DNA of 64,000 nt from Climacium dendroides (GCA_950106755.1 OX467092.1:11904001-11968000); one strand, 5' to 3'; positions 13,001 through 27,142 are shown, counted from the stretch's first letter. The notes: generated by a model from the sequence alone, not told the origin. A program made the numbers and translations.

Positions 13001-14251
13001 GAATTTCATGACATTGGTACTACAAAGTACAGTCAATTTTAAGAGTTTACATTTAAAAAAACATGTGGGTCACTAATTTAATTTTTTCCACACATGCATT
13101 GACCAAATCCACAACCAAAAAAAAATTAGAACTTGTGGACAAATTTGTTGGGCCCATTTAAATTGGCCTTGATTGAATTTCATGACATTGGTACTACAAA
13201 GTACAGTCAATTTTAAGAGTTTACATTTAAAAAAACATGTGGGTCACTAATTTAATTTTTTCCACACATGCATTGACCAAACCCACAACCGAAATAAAAT
13301 TAGAACTTGTGGACAAATTTGTTGGGCCCATTTAAATTGGCCTTGATTGAATTTCATGACATTGGTACTACAAAGTACAGTCAATTTTAAGTGTTTAGTT
13401 TTAAAAAAACATGTGGGTCACTAATTTAATTTTTTCCACACATGCATTGACCAAACCCACAACCGAAAAAAAATTAGAACTTGTGGACAAATTTGTTGGG
13501 CCCATTTAAATTGGCCTTGATTGAATTTCATGACATTGGTACTACAAAGTACAGTCAATTTTAAGTGTTTAGTTTTAAAAAAACATGTGGGTCACTAATT
13601 TAATTTTTTCCACACATGCATTGACCAAACCCACAACCGAAAAAAAATTAGAACTTGTGGACAAATTTGTTGGGCCCATTTAAATTGGCCTTGATTGAAT
13701 TTCATGACATTGGTACTACAAAGTACAGTCAATTTTAAGTGTTTAGTTTTAAAAAAACATGTGGGTCACTAATTTAATTTTTTCCACACATGCATTGACC
13801 AAACCCACAACCAAAATAAAATTAGAACTTGTGGATAAATTTGTTGGGCCCATTTAAATTGGCCTTGATTGAATTTCATGACATTGGTACTACAAAGTAC
13901 AGTCAATTTTAAGAGTTTAGTTTTAAAAAAACATGTGGGTCACTAATTTAATTTTTTCCACACATGCATTGACCAAACCCACAAAAAAAGAAAATTAGAA
14001 CTTGTGAACAAATTTGTTGGGCCCATTTAAATTGGCCTTGATTGAATTTCATGACATTGGTACTACAAAGTACAGTCAATTTTAAGTGTTTAGTTTTAAA
14101 AAAACAAGTGGGTCACTAATTTAATTTTTTCCACACATGCATTGACCAAACCCACAAAAAAAGAAAATTAGAACTTGTGGACAAATTTGTTGGGCCCATT
14201 TAAATTGGCCTTGATTGAATTTCATGACATTGGTACTACAAAGTACAGTCA
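10082..14251. repeat. Three copies of the cassette Tc-Tj*-Gd*-Kd
   Basis: Order: Bk B*m Ac* Tc Tc Tj* Gd* Kd Ga* Xc Aa Tc Tj* Gd* Kd Ga Tc Aa Ac* Tc Tc Tj* Gd* Kd. Tj* carries gtggata instead of gtggaca, at 11051, 12267 and 13831 only. The larger string Ac* Tc Tc Tj* Gd* Kd occurs at 10430 and 13210, an offset of 2780 bp (16 monomers, four of them 1 bp short). The middle copy shares only the last four monomers and is spaced 7 and 9 monomers from the outer ones. Ac* has ccgaaataaaa, a tail mixing the c and b forms. Confidence 0.88.
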
Positions 14252-16687
14252 ATTTTAAGTGTTTAGTTTTAAAAAAACATGTGGGTCACTAATTTAATTT
14301 TTTCCACACATGCATTGACCATACCTACAACAAAAAAAAAATTAGAACTTGTGGACAAATTTGTTGGGCCCATTTAAATTGGCCTTGATTGAATTTCATG
14401 ACATTGGTACTACAAAGTACAGTCAATTTTAAGTGTTTAGTTTTAAAAAAACATGTGGGTCACTAATTTAATTTTTTCCACACATGCATTGACCAAACCC
14501 ACAACCGAAAAAAAATTAGAACTTGTGGACAAATTTGTTGGGCCCATTTAAATTGGCCTTGATTGAATTTCATGACATTGGTACTACAAAGTACAGTCAA
14601 TTTTAAGAGTTTACATTTAAAAAAACATGTGGGTCACTAATTTAATTTTTTCCACACATGCATTGACCAAATCCACAACCAAAAAAAAATTAGAACTTGT
14701 GGACAAATTTGTTGGGCCCATTTAAATTGGCCTTGATTGAATTTCATGACATTGGTACTACAAAGTACAGTCAATTTTAAGTGTTTAGTTTTAAAAAAAC
14801 ATGTGGGTCACTAATTTAATTTTTTCCACACATGCATTGACCAAACCCACAACCGAAAAAAAATTAGAACTTGTGGACAAATTTGTTGGGCCCATTTAAA
14901 TTGGCCTTGATTGAATTTCATGACATTGGTACTACAAAGTACAGTCAATTTTAAGAGTTTACATTTAAAAAAACATGTGGGTCACTAATTTAATTTTTTC
15001 CACACATGCATTGACCAAATCCACAACCAAAATAAAATTAGAACTTGTGGACAAATTTGTTGGGCCCATTTAAATTGGCCTTGATTGAATTTCATGACAT
15101 TGGTACTACAAAGTACAGTCAATTTTAAGAGTTTAGTTTTTAAAAAATAGGTGGGTCACTAATTTAATTTTTTCCACACATGCATTGACCATACCTACAA
15201 CCGAAAAAAAATTAGAACTTGTGGACAAATTTGTTGGGCCCATTTAAATTGGCCTTGATTGAATTTCATGACATTGGTACTACAAAGTACAGTCAATTTT
15301 AAGTGTTTAGTTTTAAAAAAACATGTGGGTCACTAATTTAATTTTTTCCACACATGCATTGACCAAACCCACAACCGAAAAAAAATTAGAACTTGTGGAC
15401 AAATTTGTTGGGCCCATTTAAATTGGCCTTGATTGAATTTCATGACATTGGTACTACAAAGTACAGTCAATTTTAAGAGTTTACATTTAAAAAAACATGT
15501 GGGTCACTAATTTAATTTTTTCCACACATGCATTGACCAAATCCACAACCAAAAAAAAATTAGAACTTGTGGACAAATTTGTTGGGCCCATTTAAATTGG
15601 CCTTGATTGAATTTCATGACATTGGTACTACAAAGTACAGTCAATTTTAAGAGTTTACATTTAAAAAAACATGTGGGTCACTAATTTAATTTTTTCCACA
15701 CATGCATTGACCAAATCCACAACCAAAAAAAAATTAGAACTTGTGGACAAATTTGTTGGGCCCATTTAAATTGGCCTTGATTGAATTTCATGACATTGGT
15801 ACTACAAAGTACAGTCAATTTTAAGAGTTTAGTTTTTAAAAAATAGGTGGGTCACTAATTTAATTTTTTCCACACATGCATTGACCATACCTACAACCGA
15901 AAAAAAATTAGAACTTGTGGACAAATTTGTTGGGCCCATTTAAATTGGCCTTGATTGAATTTCATGACATTGGTACTACAAAGTACAGTCAATTTTAAGT
16001 GTTTAGTTTTAAAAAAACATGTGGGTCACTAATTTAATTTTTTCCACACATGCATTGACCAAACCCACAACCGAAAAAAAATTAGAACTTGTGGACAAAT
16101 TTGTTGGGCCCATTTAAATTGGCCTTGATTGAATTTCATGACATTGGTACTACAAAGTACAGTCAATTTTAAGAGTTTACATTTAAAAAAACATGTGGGT
16201 CACTAATTTAATTTTTTCCACACATGCATTGACCAAATCCACAACCAAAAAAAAATTAGAACTTGTGGACAAATTTGTTGGGCCCATTTAAATTGGCCTT
16301 GATTGAATTTCATGACATTGGTACTACAAAGTACAGTCAATTTTAAGTGTTTAGTTTTAAAAAAACATGTGGGTCACTAATTTAATTTTTTCCACACATG
16401 CATTGACCAAACCCACAACCGAAAAAAAATTAGAACTTGTGGACAAATTTGTTGGGCCCATTTAAATTGGCCTTGATTGAATTTCATGACATTGGTACTA
16501 CAAAGTACAGTCAATTTTAAGAGTTTAGTTTTTAAAAAATAGGTGGGTCACTAATTTAATTTTTTCCACACATGCATTGACCATACCTACAACCGAAAAA
16601 AAATTAGAACTTGTGGACAAATTTGTTGGGCCCATTTAAATTGGCCTTGATTGAATTTCATGACATTGGTACTACAAAGTACAGTCA
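14252..16687. repeat. 4-monomer rhythm marked by Bk
   Basis: Order: Tf Tc Aa Tc Ab Bk Tc Aa Aa Bk Tc Aa Tc Bk. Bk, with taggtggg and tacctacaaccg, starts at 15122, 15818 and 16514, exactly 696 bp (4 x 174) apart. Positions between them are Tc, Aa and a third slot that alternates (Aa or Tc). This is a short higher-order repeat with a drifting third member. Confidence 0.85.
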
Positions 16688-18252
16688 ATTTTAAGAGTTT
16701 ACATTTAAAAAAACATGTGGGTCACTAATTTAATTTTTTCCACACATGCATTGACCAAATCCACAACCAAAAAAAAATTAGAACTTGTGGACAAATTTGT
16801 TGGGCCCATTTAAATTGGCCTTGATTGAATTTTATGACATTGGTACTACAAAGTACAGTCAATTTTAAGAGTTTAGTTTTTAAAAAACAGGTGGGTCACT
16901 AATTTAATTTTTTCCACACATGCATTGACCAAACCCACAACCAAAAAAAAATTAGAACTTGTGGACAAATTTGTTGGGCCCATTTAAATTGGCCTTGATT
17001 GAATTTCATGACATTGGTACTACAAAGTACAGTCAATTTTAAGAGTTTAGTTTTAAAAAAACATGTGGGTCACTAATTTAATTTTTTCCACACATGCATT
17101 GACCAAACCCACAAAAAAAGAAAATTAGAACTTGTGAACAAATTTGTTGGGCCCATTTAAATTGGCCTTGATTGAATTTCATGACATTGGTACTACAAAG
17201 TACAGTCAATTTTAAGTGTTTAGTTTTAAAAAAAGAAGTGGGTCACTAATTTAATTTTTTCCACACATGCATTGACCAAATCCACAACCAAAAAAAAATT
17301 AGAACTTGTGGACAAATTTGTTGGGCCCATTTAAATTGGCCTTGATTGAATTTCATGACATTGGTACTACAAAGTACAGTCAATTTTAAGTGTTTAGTTT
17401 TAAAAAAACATGTGGGTCACTAATTTAATTTTTTCCACACATGCATTGACCAAATCCACAACCAAAAAAAAATTAGAACTTGTGGACAAATTTGTTGGGC
17501 CCATTTAAATTGGCCTTGATTGAATTTCATGACATTGGTACTACAAAGTACAGTCAATTTTTAGAGTTTACATTTAAAAAAACATGTGGGTCACTAATTT
17601 AATTTTTTCCACACATGCATTGACCAAACCCACAACCAAAAAAAAATTAGAACTTGTGGACAAATTTGTTGGGCCCATTTAAATTGGCCTTGATTGAATT
17701 TCATGACATTGGTACTACAAAGTACAGTCAATTTTAAGAGTTTACATTTAAAAAAATATGTGGGTCACTAATTTAATTTTTTCCACACATGCATTGACCA
17801 AATCCACAACCGAAAAAAAATTAGAACTTGTGGACAAATTTGTTGGGCCCATTTAAATTGGCCTTGATTGAATTTCATGACATTGGTACTACAAAGTACA
17901 GTCAATTTTAAGTGTTTAGTTTTAAAAAAACATGTGGGTCACTAATTTAATTTTTTCCACACATGCATTGACCAAATCCACAACCAAAAAAAAATTAGAA
18001 CTTGTGGACAAATTTGTTGGGCCCATTTAAATTGGCCTTGATTGAATTTCATGACATTGGTACTACAAAGTACAGTCAATTTTAAGTGTTTAGTTTTAAA
18101 AAAACATGTGGGTCACTAATTTAATTTTTTCCACACATGCATTGACCAAACCCACAACCGAAAAAAAATTAGAACTTGTGGACAAATTTGTTGGGCCCAT
18201 TTAAATTGGCCTTGATTGAATTTCATGACATTGGTACTACAAAGTACAGTCA
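16688..18252. repeat. Transitional mixed monomers
   Basis: Order: Aa* Fe Gd* Ra Ta A*e A*c* Ta Tc. Private changes: tttatgac at 16833 in the first monomer; atttttagag leader at 17557; aaatatgtggg head and atccacaaccg tail (an a/c hybrid) in the copy at 17731. Ra at 17209 is the first gaagtggg head. Gd* at 17036 is the last d-tailed monomer until 59495. Confidence 0.85.
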
Positions 18253-18430
18253 ATTTTTATTAACAATTTACGTTTAAAAAAACATGTGTGTCACTAATTT
18301 AATTTTTTCCACACATGCATTGACCAGACCCACAACGGAAAAAAAATTAGAACTTGTGGACAAATTTGTTGGGCCCATTTAAATTGGCCTTCATTCAATT
18401 TCATGACATTGGTACTACAAAGTACAGTCA
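18253..18430. repeat. 178-bp I monomer, first of four
   Basis: The leader and head are 4 bp longer (ttattaacaatttacg) and end in catgtgtg. The tail is agacccacaacgg + A8, and the core has ttcattcaa for ttgattgaa. Two CpG sites arise, in acgttt and in acgga. The four I copies (18253, 19128, 20872, 22442) look the same to each other. It is the most divergent monomer of the window, so either an old branch or an import from another subfamily of the array. Confidence 0.92.
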
Positions 18431-19127
18431 ATTTTAAGTGTTTAGTTTTAAAAAAAACATGTGGGTCACTAATTTAATTTTTTCCACACATGCATTGACC
18501 AAATCCACAACCAAAAAAAAATTAGAACTTGTGGACAAATTTGTTGGGCCCATTTAAATTGGCCTTGATTGAATTTCATGACATTGGTACTACAAAGTAC
18601 AGTCAATTTTAAGTGTTTAGTTTTAAAAAAACATGTGGGTCACTAATTTAATTTTTTCCACACATGCATTGACCAAACCCACAACCAAAAAAAAATTAGA
18701 ACTTGTGGACAAATTTGTTGAGCCCATTTAAATTGGCCTTGATTGAATTTCATGACATTGGTACTACAAAGTACAGTCAATTTTAAGAGTTTAGTTTTTA
18801 AAAAACAGGTGGGTCACTAATTTAATTTTTTCCACACATGCATTGACCAAATCCACAACCAAAAAAAAATTAGAACTTGTGGACAAATTTGTTGGGCCCA
18901 TTTAAATTGGCCTTGATTGAATTTCATGACATTGGTACTACAAAGTACAGTCAATTTTAAGTGTTTAGTTTTAAAAAAACATGTGGGTCACTAATTTAAT
19001 TTTTTCCACACATGCATTGACCAAACCCACAACCGAAAAAAAATTAGAACTTGTGGACAAATTTGTTGGGCCCATTTAAATTGGCCTTGATTGAATTTCA
19101 TGACATTGGTACTACAAAGTACAGTCA
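18253..19127. repeat. I cassette 1: I-Ta(+1)-Te*-Fa-Tc
   Basis: Five monomers totalling 875 bp, that is 5 x 174 plus 4 for the long I monomer and 1 for a Ta with an extra A in the head run. Te* (18606) carries gagccc but keeps ggccttg. The block is followed at once by the next I monomer, whose first monomers repeat this order. Confidence 0.9.
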
Positions 19128-20871
19128 ATTTTTATTAACAATTTACGTTTAAAAAAACATGTGTGTCACTAATTTAATTTTTTCCACACATGCATTGACC
19201 AGACCCACAACGGAAAAAAAATTAGAACTTGTGGACAAATTTGTTGGGCCCATTTAAATTGGCCTTCATTCAATTTCATGACATTGGTACTACAAAGTAC
19301 AGTCAATTTTAAGTGTTTAGTTTTAAAAAAAACATGTGGGTCACTAATTTAATTTTTTCCACACATGCATTGACCAAATCCACAACCAAAAAAAAATTAG
19401 AACTTGTGGACAAATTTGTTGGGCCCATTTAAATTGGCCTTGATTGAATTTCATGACATTGGTACTACAAAGTACAGTCAATTTTAAGTGTTTAGTTTTA
19501 AAAAAACATGTGGGTCACTAATTTAATTTTTTCCACACATGCATTGACCAAACCCACAACCAAAAAAAAATTAGAACTTGTGGACAAATTTGTTGAGCCC
19601 ATTTAAATTGGCTTGATTGAATTTCATGACATTGGTACTACAAAGTACAGTCAATTTTAAGAGTTTAGTTTTAAAAAAACATGTGGGTCACTAATTTAAT
19701 TTTTTCCACACATGCATTGACCAAACCCACAACCAAAAAAAAATTAGAACTTGTGGACAAATTTGTTGGGCCCATTTAAATTGGCCTTGATTGAATTTCA
19801 TGACATTGGTACTACAAAGTACAGTCAATTTTAAGTGTTTAGTTTTAAAAAAACATGTGGGTCACTAATTTAATTTTTTCCACACATGCATTGACCAAAT
19901 CCACAACCAAAAAAAAATTAGAACTTGTGGACAAATTTGTTGGGCCCATTTAAATTGGCCTTGATTGAATTTCATGACATTGGTACTACAAAGTACAGTC
20001 AATTTTTAGAGTTTACATTTAAAAAAACATGTGGGTCACTAATTTAATTTTTTCCACACATGCATTGACCAAATCCACAACCAAAAAAAAATTAGAACTT
20101 GTGGACAAATTTGTTGGGCCCATTTAAATTGGCCTTGATTGAATTTCATGACATTGGTACTACAAAGTACAGTCAATTTTAAGTGTTTAGTTTTAAAAAA
20201 ACATGTGGGTCACTAATTTAATTTTTTCCACACATGCATTGACCAAACCCACAACCAAAAAAAAATTAGAACTTGTGGACAAATTTGTTGGGCCCATTTA
20301 AATTGGCCTTGATTGAATTTCATGACATTGGTACTACAAAGTACAGTCAATTTTAAGTGTTTAGTTTTAAAAAAACATGTGGGTCACTAATTTAATTTTT
20401 TCCACACATGCATTGACCAAACCCACAACCAAAAAAAAATTAGAACTTGTGGACAAATTTGTTGAGCCCATTTAAATTGGCCTTGATTGAATTTCATGAC
20501 ATTGGTACTACAAAGTACAGTCAATTTTAAGAGTTTAGTTTTTAAAAAACAGGTGGGTCACTAATTTAATTTTTTCCACACATGCATTGACCAAATCCAC
20601 AACCAAAAAAAAATTAGAACTTGTGGACAAATTTGTTGGGCCCATTTAAATTGGCCTTGATTGAATTTCATGACATTGGTACTACAAAGTACAGTCAATT
20701 TTAAGTGTTTAGTTTTAAAAAAACATGTGGGTCACTAATTTAATTTTTTCCACACATGCATTGACCAAACCCACAACCGAAAAAAAATTAGAACTTGTGG
20801 ACAAATTTGTTGGGCCCATTTAAATTGGCCTTGATTGAATTTCATGACATTGGTACTACAAAGTACAGTCA
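19128..20871. repeat. I cassette 2, ten monomers
   Basis: Order: I Ta(+1) Te*(-1) Ge Ta A*a Te Te* Fa Tc. Te*(-1) at 19481 has both gagccc and the one-base loss ggcttg, giving 173 bp; the second Te* at 20350 has gagccc only. A*a at 20002 repeats the atttttagag leader seen at 17557. The length of 1744 bp equals ten monomers plus 5 minus 1. Ta(+1)-Te* after I and Fa-Tc before the next I are shared with cassette 1. Confidence 0.9.
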
Positions 20872-22441
20872 ATTTTTATTAACAATTTACGTTTAAAAAA
20901 ACATGTGTGTCACTAATTTAATTTTTTCCACACATGCATTGACCAGACCCACAACGGAAAAAAAATTAGAACTTGTGGACAAATTTGTTGGGCCCATTTA
21001 AATTGGCCTTCATTCAATTTCATGACATTGGTACTACAAAGTACAGTCAATTTTAAGTGTTTAGTTTTAAAAAAAACATGTGGGTCACTAATTTAATTTT
21101 TTCCACACATGCATTGACCAAATCCACAACCAAAAAAAAATTAGAACTTGTGGACAAATTTGTTGGGCCCATTTAAATTGGCCTTGATTGAATTTCATGA
21201 CATTGGTACTACAAAGTACAGTCAATTTTAAGTGTTTAGTTTTAAAAAAACATGTGGGTCACTAATTTAATTTTTTCCACACATGCATTGACCAAACCCA
21301 CAACCAAAAAAAAATTAGAACTTGTGGACAAATTTGTTGAGCCCATTTAAATTGGCCTTGATTGAATTTCATGACATTGGTACTACAAAGTACAGTCAAT
21401 TTTAAGTGTTTAGTTTTAAAAAAACATGTGGGTCACTAATTTAATTTTTTCCACACATGCATTGACCAAACCCACAACCGAAAAAAAATTAGAACTTGTG
21501 GACAAATTTGTTGGGCCCATTTAAATTGGCCTTGATTGAATTTCATGACATTGGTACTACAAAGTACAGTCAATTTTAAGTGTTTAGTTTTAAAAAAACA
21601 TGTGGGTCACTAATTTAATTTTTTCCACACATGCATTGACCAAATCCACAACCAAAATAAAATTAGAACTTGTGGACAAATTTGTTGGGCCCATTTAAAT
21701 TGGCCTTGATTGAATTTCATGACATTGGTACTACAAAGTACAGTCAATTTTAAGTGTTTAGTTTTAAAAAAACATGTGGGTCACTAATTTAATTTTTTCC
21801 ACACATGCATTGACCAAACCCACAACCGAAAAAAAATTAGAACTTGTGGACAAATTTGTTGGGCCCATTTAAATTGGCCTTGATTGAATTTCATGACATT
21901 GGTACTACAAAGTACAGTCAATTTTAAGAGTTTACATTTAAAAAAACATGTGGGTCACTAATTTAATTTTTTCCACACATGCATTGACCAAATCCACAAC
22001 CAAAATAAAATTAGAACTTGTGGACAAATTTGTTGGGCCCATTTAAATTGGCCTTGATTGAATTTCATGACATTGGTACTACAAAGTACAGTCAATTTTA
22101 AGAGTTTAGTTTTTAAAAAACAGGTGGGTCACTAATTTAATTTTTTCCACACATGCATTGACCAAACCCACAAAAAAAAAAAATTAGAACTTGTGGACAA
22201 ATTTGTTGGGCCCATTTAAATTGGCCTTGATTGAATTTCATGACATTGGTACTACAAAGTACAGTCAATTTTAAGTGTTTAGTTTTAAAAAAACATGTGG
22301 GTCACTAATTTAATTTTTTCCACACATGCATTGACCAAACCCACAACCGAAAAAAAATTAGAACTTGTGGACAAATTTGTTGGGCCCATTTAAATTGGCC
22401 TTGATTGAATTTCATGACATTGGTACTACAAAGTACAGTCA
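20872..22441. repeat. I cassette 3, nine monomers
   Basis: Order: I Ta(+1) Te* Tc Tb Tc Ab Fi Tc. Te* at 21225 has gagccc with the intact ggccttg. Fi at 22095 is the first tail with acccac + A12. The inner string Tc Tb Tc Ab Fi (from 21399) recurs almost unchanged in cassette 4 from 23142, with one Tc replaced by Te. Confidence 0.9.
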
Positions 22442-24010
22442 ATTTTTATTAACAATTTACGTTTAAAAAAACATGTGTGTCACTAATTTAATTTTTTCCA
22501 CACATGCATTGACCAGACCCACAACGGAAAAAAAATTAGAACTTGTGGACAAATTTGTTGGGCCCATTTAAATTGGCCTTCATTCAATTTCATGACATTG
22601 GTACTACAAAGTACAGTCAATTTTAAGTGTTTAGTTTTAAAAAAAACATGTGGGTCACTAATTTAATTTTTTCCACACATGCATTGACCAAATCCACAAC
22701 CAAAAAAAAATTAGAACTTGTGGACAAATTTGTTGGGCCCATTTAAATTGGCCTTGATTGAATTTCATGACATTGGTACTACAAAGTACAGTCAATTTTA
22801 AGTGTTTAGTTTTAAAAAAACATGTGGGTCACTAATTTAATTTTTTCCACACATGCATTGACCAAACCCACAACCAAAAAAAAATTAGAACTTCTGGACA
22901 AATTTGTTGAGCCCATTTAAATTGGCTTGATTGAATTTCATGACATTGGTACTACAAAGTACAGTCAATTTTAAGAGTTTAGTTTTTAAAAAACAGGTGG
23001 GTCACTAATTTAATTTTTTCCACACATGCATTGACCAAATCCACAACCAAAAAAAAATTAGAACTTGTGGACAAATTTGTTGGGCCCATTTAAATTGGCC
23101 TTGATTGAATTTCATGACATTGGTAGTACAAAGTACAGTCAATTTTAAGTGTTTAGTTTTAAAAAAACATGTGGGTCACTAATTTAATTTTTTCCACACA
23201 TGCATTGACCAAACCCACAACCGAAAAAAAATTAGAACTTGTGGACAAATTTGTTGGGCCCATTTAAATTGGCCTTGATTGAATTTCATGACATTGGTAC
23301 TACAAAGTACAGTCAATTTTAAGTGTTTAGTTTTAAAAAAACATGTGGGTCACTAATTTAATTTTTTCCACACATGCATTGACCAAATCCACAACCAAAA
23401 TAAAATTAGAACTTGTGGACAAATTTGTTGGGCCCATTTAAATTGGCCTTGATTGAATTTCATGACATTGGTACTACAAAGTACAGTCAATTTTAAGTGT
23501 TTAGTTTTAAAAAAACATGTGGGTCACTAATTTAATTTTTTCCACACATGCATTGACCAAACCCACAACCAAAAAAAAATTAGAACTTGTGGACAAATTT
23601 GTTGGGCCCATTTAAATTGGCCTTGATTGAATTTCATGACATTGGTACTACAAAGTACAGTCAATTTTAAGAGTTTACATTTAAAAAAACATGTGGGTCA
23701 CTAATTTAATTTTTTCCACACATGCATTGACCAAATCCACAACCAAAATAAAATTAGAACTTGTGGACAAATTTGTTGGGCCCATTTAAATTGGCCTTGA
23801 TTGAATTTCATGACATTGGTACTACAAAGTACAGTCAATTTTAAGAGTTTAGTTTTTAAAAAACAGGTGGGTCACTAATTTAATTTTTTCCACACATGCA
23901 TTGACCAAACCCACAAAAAAAAAAAATTAGAACTTGTGGACAAATTTGTTGGGCCCATTTAAATTGGCCTTGATTGAATTTCATGACATTGGTACTACAA
24001 AGTACAGTCA
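22442..24010. repeat. I cassette 4, nine monomers
   Basis: Order: I Ta(+1) Te*(-1) Fa Tc Tb Te Ab Fi. Te*(-1) at 22795 has gagccc, ggcttg and a private cttctgg at 22894. Fa at 22968 has the private ggtagtac at 23126. No further I monomer follows until a related 177-bp form at 61754. Confidence 0.9.
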
Positions 24011-26098
24011 ATTTTAAGTGTTTAGTTTTAAAAAAACATGTGGGTCACTAATTTAATTTTTTCCACACATGCAATAACCAAACCCACAACCAAGTAAAAA
24101 TTAGAACTTGTGGACAAATTTGTTGGGCCCATTTAAATTGGCCTTCATTCAATTTCATGACATTGGTACTACAAAGTACAGTCAATTTTAAGAGTTTAGT
24201 TTTAAAAAAACATGTGGGTCACTAATTTAATTTTTTCCACACATGCATTGACCAAATCCACAACCAAAATAAAATTAGAACTTGTGGACAAATTTGTTGG
24301 GCCCATTTAAATTGGCCTTGATTGAATTTCATGACATTGGTACTACAAAGTACAGTCAATTTTAAGTATTTAGTTTTAAAAAAACATGTGGGTCACTAAT
24401 TTAATTTTTTCCACACATGCATTGACCAAACCCACAACCAAAAAAAAATTAGAACTTGTGGACAAATTTGTTGGGCCCATTTAAATTGGCCTTGATTGAA
24501 TTTCATGACATTGGTACTACAAAGTACAGTCAATTTTAAGTGTTTAGTTTTAAAAAAACATGTGGGTCACTAATTTAATTTTTTCCACACATGCATTGAC
24601 CAAACCCACAACCGAAAAAAAATTAGAACTTGTGGACAAATTTGTTGGGCCCATTTAAATTGGCCTTGATTGAATTTCATGACATTGGTACTACAAAGTA
24701 CAGTCAATTTTAAGAGTTTACATTTAAAAAAACATGTGGGTCACTAATTTAATTTTTTCCACACATGCATTGACCAAATCCACAACCAAAAAAAAATTAG
24801 AACTTGTGGACAAATTTGTTGGGCCCATTTAAATTGGCCTTGATTGAATTTCATGACATTGGTACTACAAAGTACAGTCAATTTTAAGTGTTTAGTTTTA
24901 AAAAAACATGTGGGTCACTAATTTAATTTTTTCCACACATGCATTGACCATACCTACAACAAAAAAAAAATTAGAACTTGTGGACAAATTTGTTGGGCCC
25001 ATTTAAATTGGCCTTGATTGAATTTCATGACATTGGTACTACAAAGTACAGTCAATTTTAAGAGTTTACATTTAAAAAAACATGTGGGTCACTAATTTAA
25101 TTTTTTCCACACATGCATTGACCAAATCCACAACCAAAAAAAAATTAGAACTTGTGGACAAATTTGTTGGGCCCATTTAAATTGGCCTTGATTGAATTTC
25201 ATGACATTGGTACTACAAAGTACAGTCAATTTTAAGTGTTTAGTTTTAAAAAAACATGTGGGTCACTAATTTAATTTTTTCCACACATGCATTGACCAAA
25301 CCCACAACCGAAAAAAAATTAGAACTTGTGGACAAATTTGTTGGGCCCATTTAAATTGGCCTTGATTGAATTTCATGACATTGGTACTACAAAGTACAGT
25401 CAATTTTAAGTGTTTAGTTTTAAAAAAACATGTGGGTCACTAATTTAATTTTTTCCACACATGCATTGACCAAATCCACAACCAAAATAAAATTAGAACT
25501 TGTGGACAAATTTGTTGGGCCCATTTAAATTGGCCTTGATTGAATTTCATGACATTGGTACTACAAAGTACAGTCAATTTTAAGTGTTTAGTTTTAAAAA
25601 AACATGTCGGTCACTAATTTAATTTTTTCCACACATGCAATAACCAAACCCACAACCAAGTAAAAATTAGAACTTGTGGACAAATTTGTTGGGCCCATTT
25701 AAATTGGCCTTGATTGAATTTCATGACATTGGTACTACAAAGTACAGTCAATTTTAAGAGTTTAGTTTTAAAAAAACATGTGGGTCACTAATTTAATTTT
25801 TTCCACACATGCATTGACCAAATCCACAACCAAAAAAAAATTAGAACTTGTGGACAAATTTGTTGGGCCCATTTAAATTGGCCTTGATTGAATTTCATGA
25901 CATTGGTACTACAAAGTACAGTCAATTTTAAGAGTTTACATTTAAAAAAACATGTGGGTCACTAATTTAATTTTTTCCACACATGCATTGACCAAATCCA
26001 CAACCAAAATAAAATTAGAACTTGTGGACAAATTTGTTGGGCCCATTTAAATTGGCCTTGATTGAATTTCATGACATTGGTACTACAAAGTACAGTCA
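24011..26098. repeat. Mixed block with the first g and Q monomers
   Basis: Order: Tg Gb Se Tc Aa Tf Aa Tc Tb Qg Ga Ab. Tg at 24011 is the first g tail (caataacc and aagtaaaaa) and shares ttcattcaa with the I monomers, the only non-I copy I found with that change. Se at 24359 is the first S head. Qg at 25577 is the first catgtcgg head; from here on Q heads and g tails are frequent, and neither is seen earlier. Confidence 0.87.
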
Positions 26099-26620
26099 AT
26101 TTTAAGAGTTTAGTTTTTAAAAAACAGGTGGGTCACTAATTTAATTTTTTCCACACATGCATTGACCAAATCCACAACCAAAATAAAATTAGAACTTGTG
26201 GACAAATTTGTTGGGCCCATTTAAATTGGCCTTGATTGAATTTCATGACATTGGTACTACAAAGTACAGTCAATTTTAAGAGTTTAGTTTTTAAAAAACA
26301 GGTGGGTCACTAATTTAATTTTTTCCACACATGCATTGACCAAATCCACAACCAAAATAAAATTAGAACTTGTGGACAAATTTGTTGGGCCCATTTAAAT
26401 TGGCCTTGATTGAATTTCATGACATTGGTACTACAAAGTACAGTCAATTTTAAGAGTTTAGTTTTTAAAAAACAGGTGGGTCACTAATTTAATTTTTTCC
26501 ACACATGCATTGACCAAATCCACAACCAAAATAAAATTAGAACTTGTGGACAAATTTGTTGGGCCCATTTAAATTGGCCTTGATTGAATTTCATGACATT
26601 GGTACTACAAAGTACAGTCA
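26099..26620. repeat. Triplicated Fb monomer
   Basis: Three consecutive copies, at 26099, 26273 and 26447, look identical and are of a head-tail combination (caggtggg with aaaataaaa) not seen elsewhere in the window. A local, recent triplication of one 174-bp monomer is the simplest explanation. Confidence 0.92.
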
Positions 26621-27142
26621 ATTTTAAGAGTTTAGTTTTAAAAAAACATGTGGGTCACTAATTTAATTTTTTCCACACATGCATTGACCAAATCCACAAC
26701 AAAAAAAAAATTAGAACTTGTGGACAAATTTGTTGGGCCCATTTAAATTGGCCTTGATTGAATTTCATGACATTGGTACTACAAAGTACAGTCAATTTTA
26801 AGTATTTAGTTTTAAAAAAACATGTGGGTCACTAATTTAATTTTTTCCACACATGCATTGACCAAATCCACAACCAAAAAAAAATTAGAACTTGTGGACA
26901 AATTTGTTGGGCCCATTTAAATTGGCCTTGATTGAATTTCATGACATTGGTACTACAAAGTACAGTCAATTTTAAGTGTTTAGTTTTAAAAAAACATGTG
27001 GGTCACTAATTTAATTTTTTCCACACATGCATTGACCAAACCCACAACCGAAAAAAAATTAGAACTTGTGGACAAATTTGTTGGGCCCATTTAAATTGGC
27101 CTTGATTGAATTTCATGACATTGGTACTACAAAGTACAGTCA
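26621..27142. repeat. Three monomers Ga*-Sa-Tc
   Basis: These link the Fb triplet to the 5-monomer array. Ga* has the acaac + A10 tail that also occurs at 2086 in the first higher-order unit. Confidence 0.85.
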
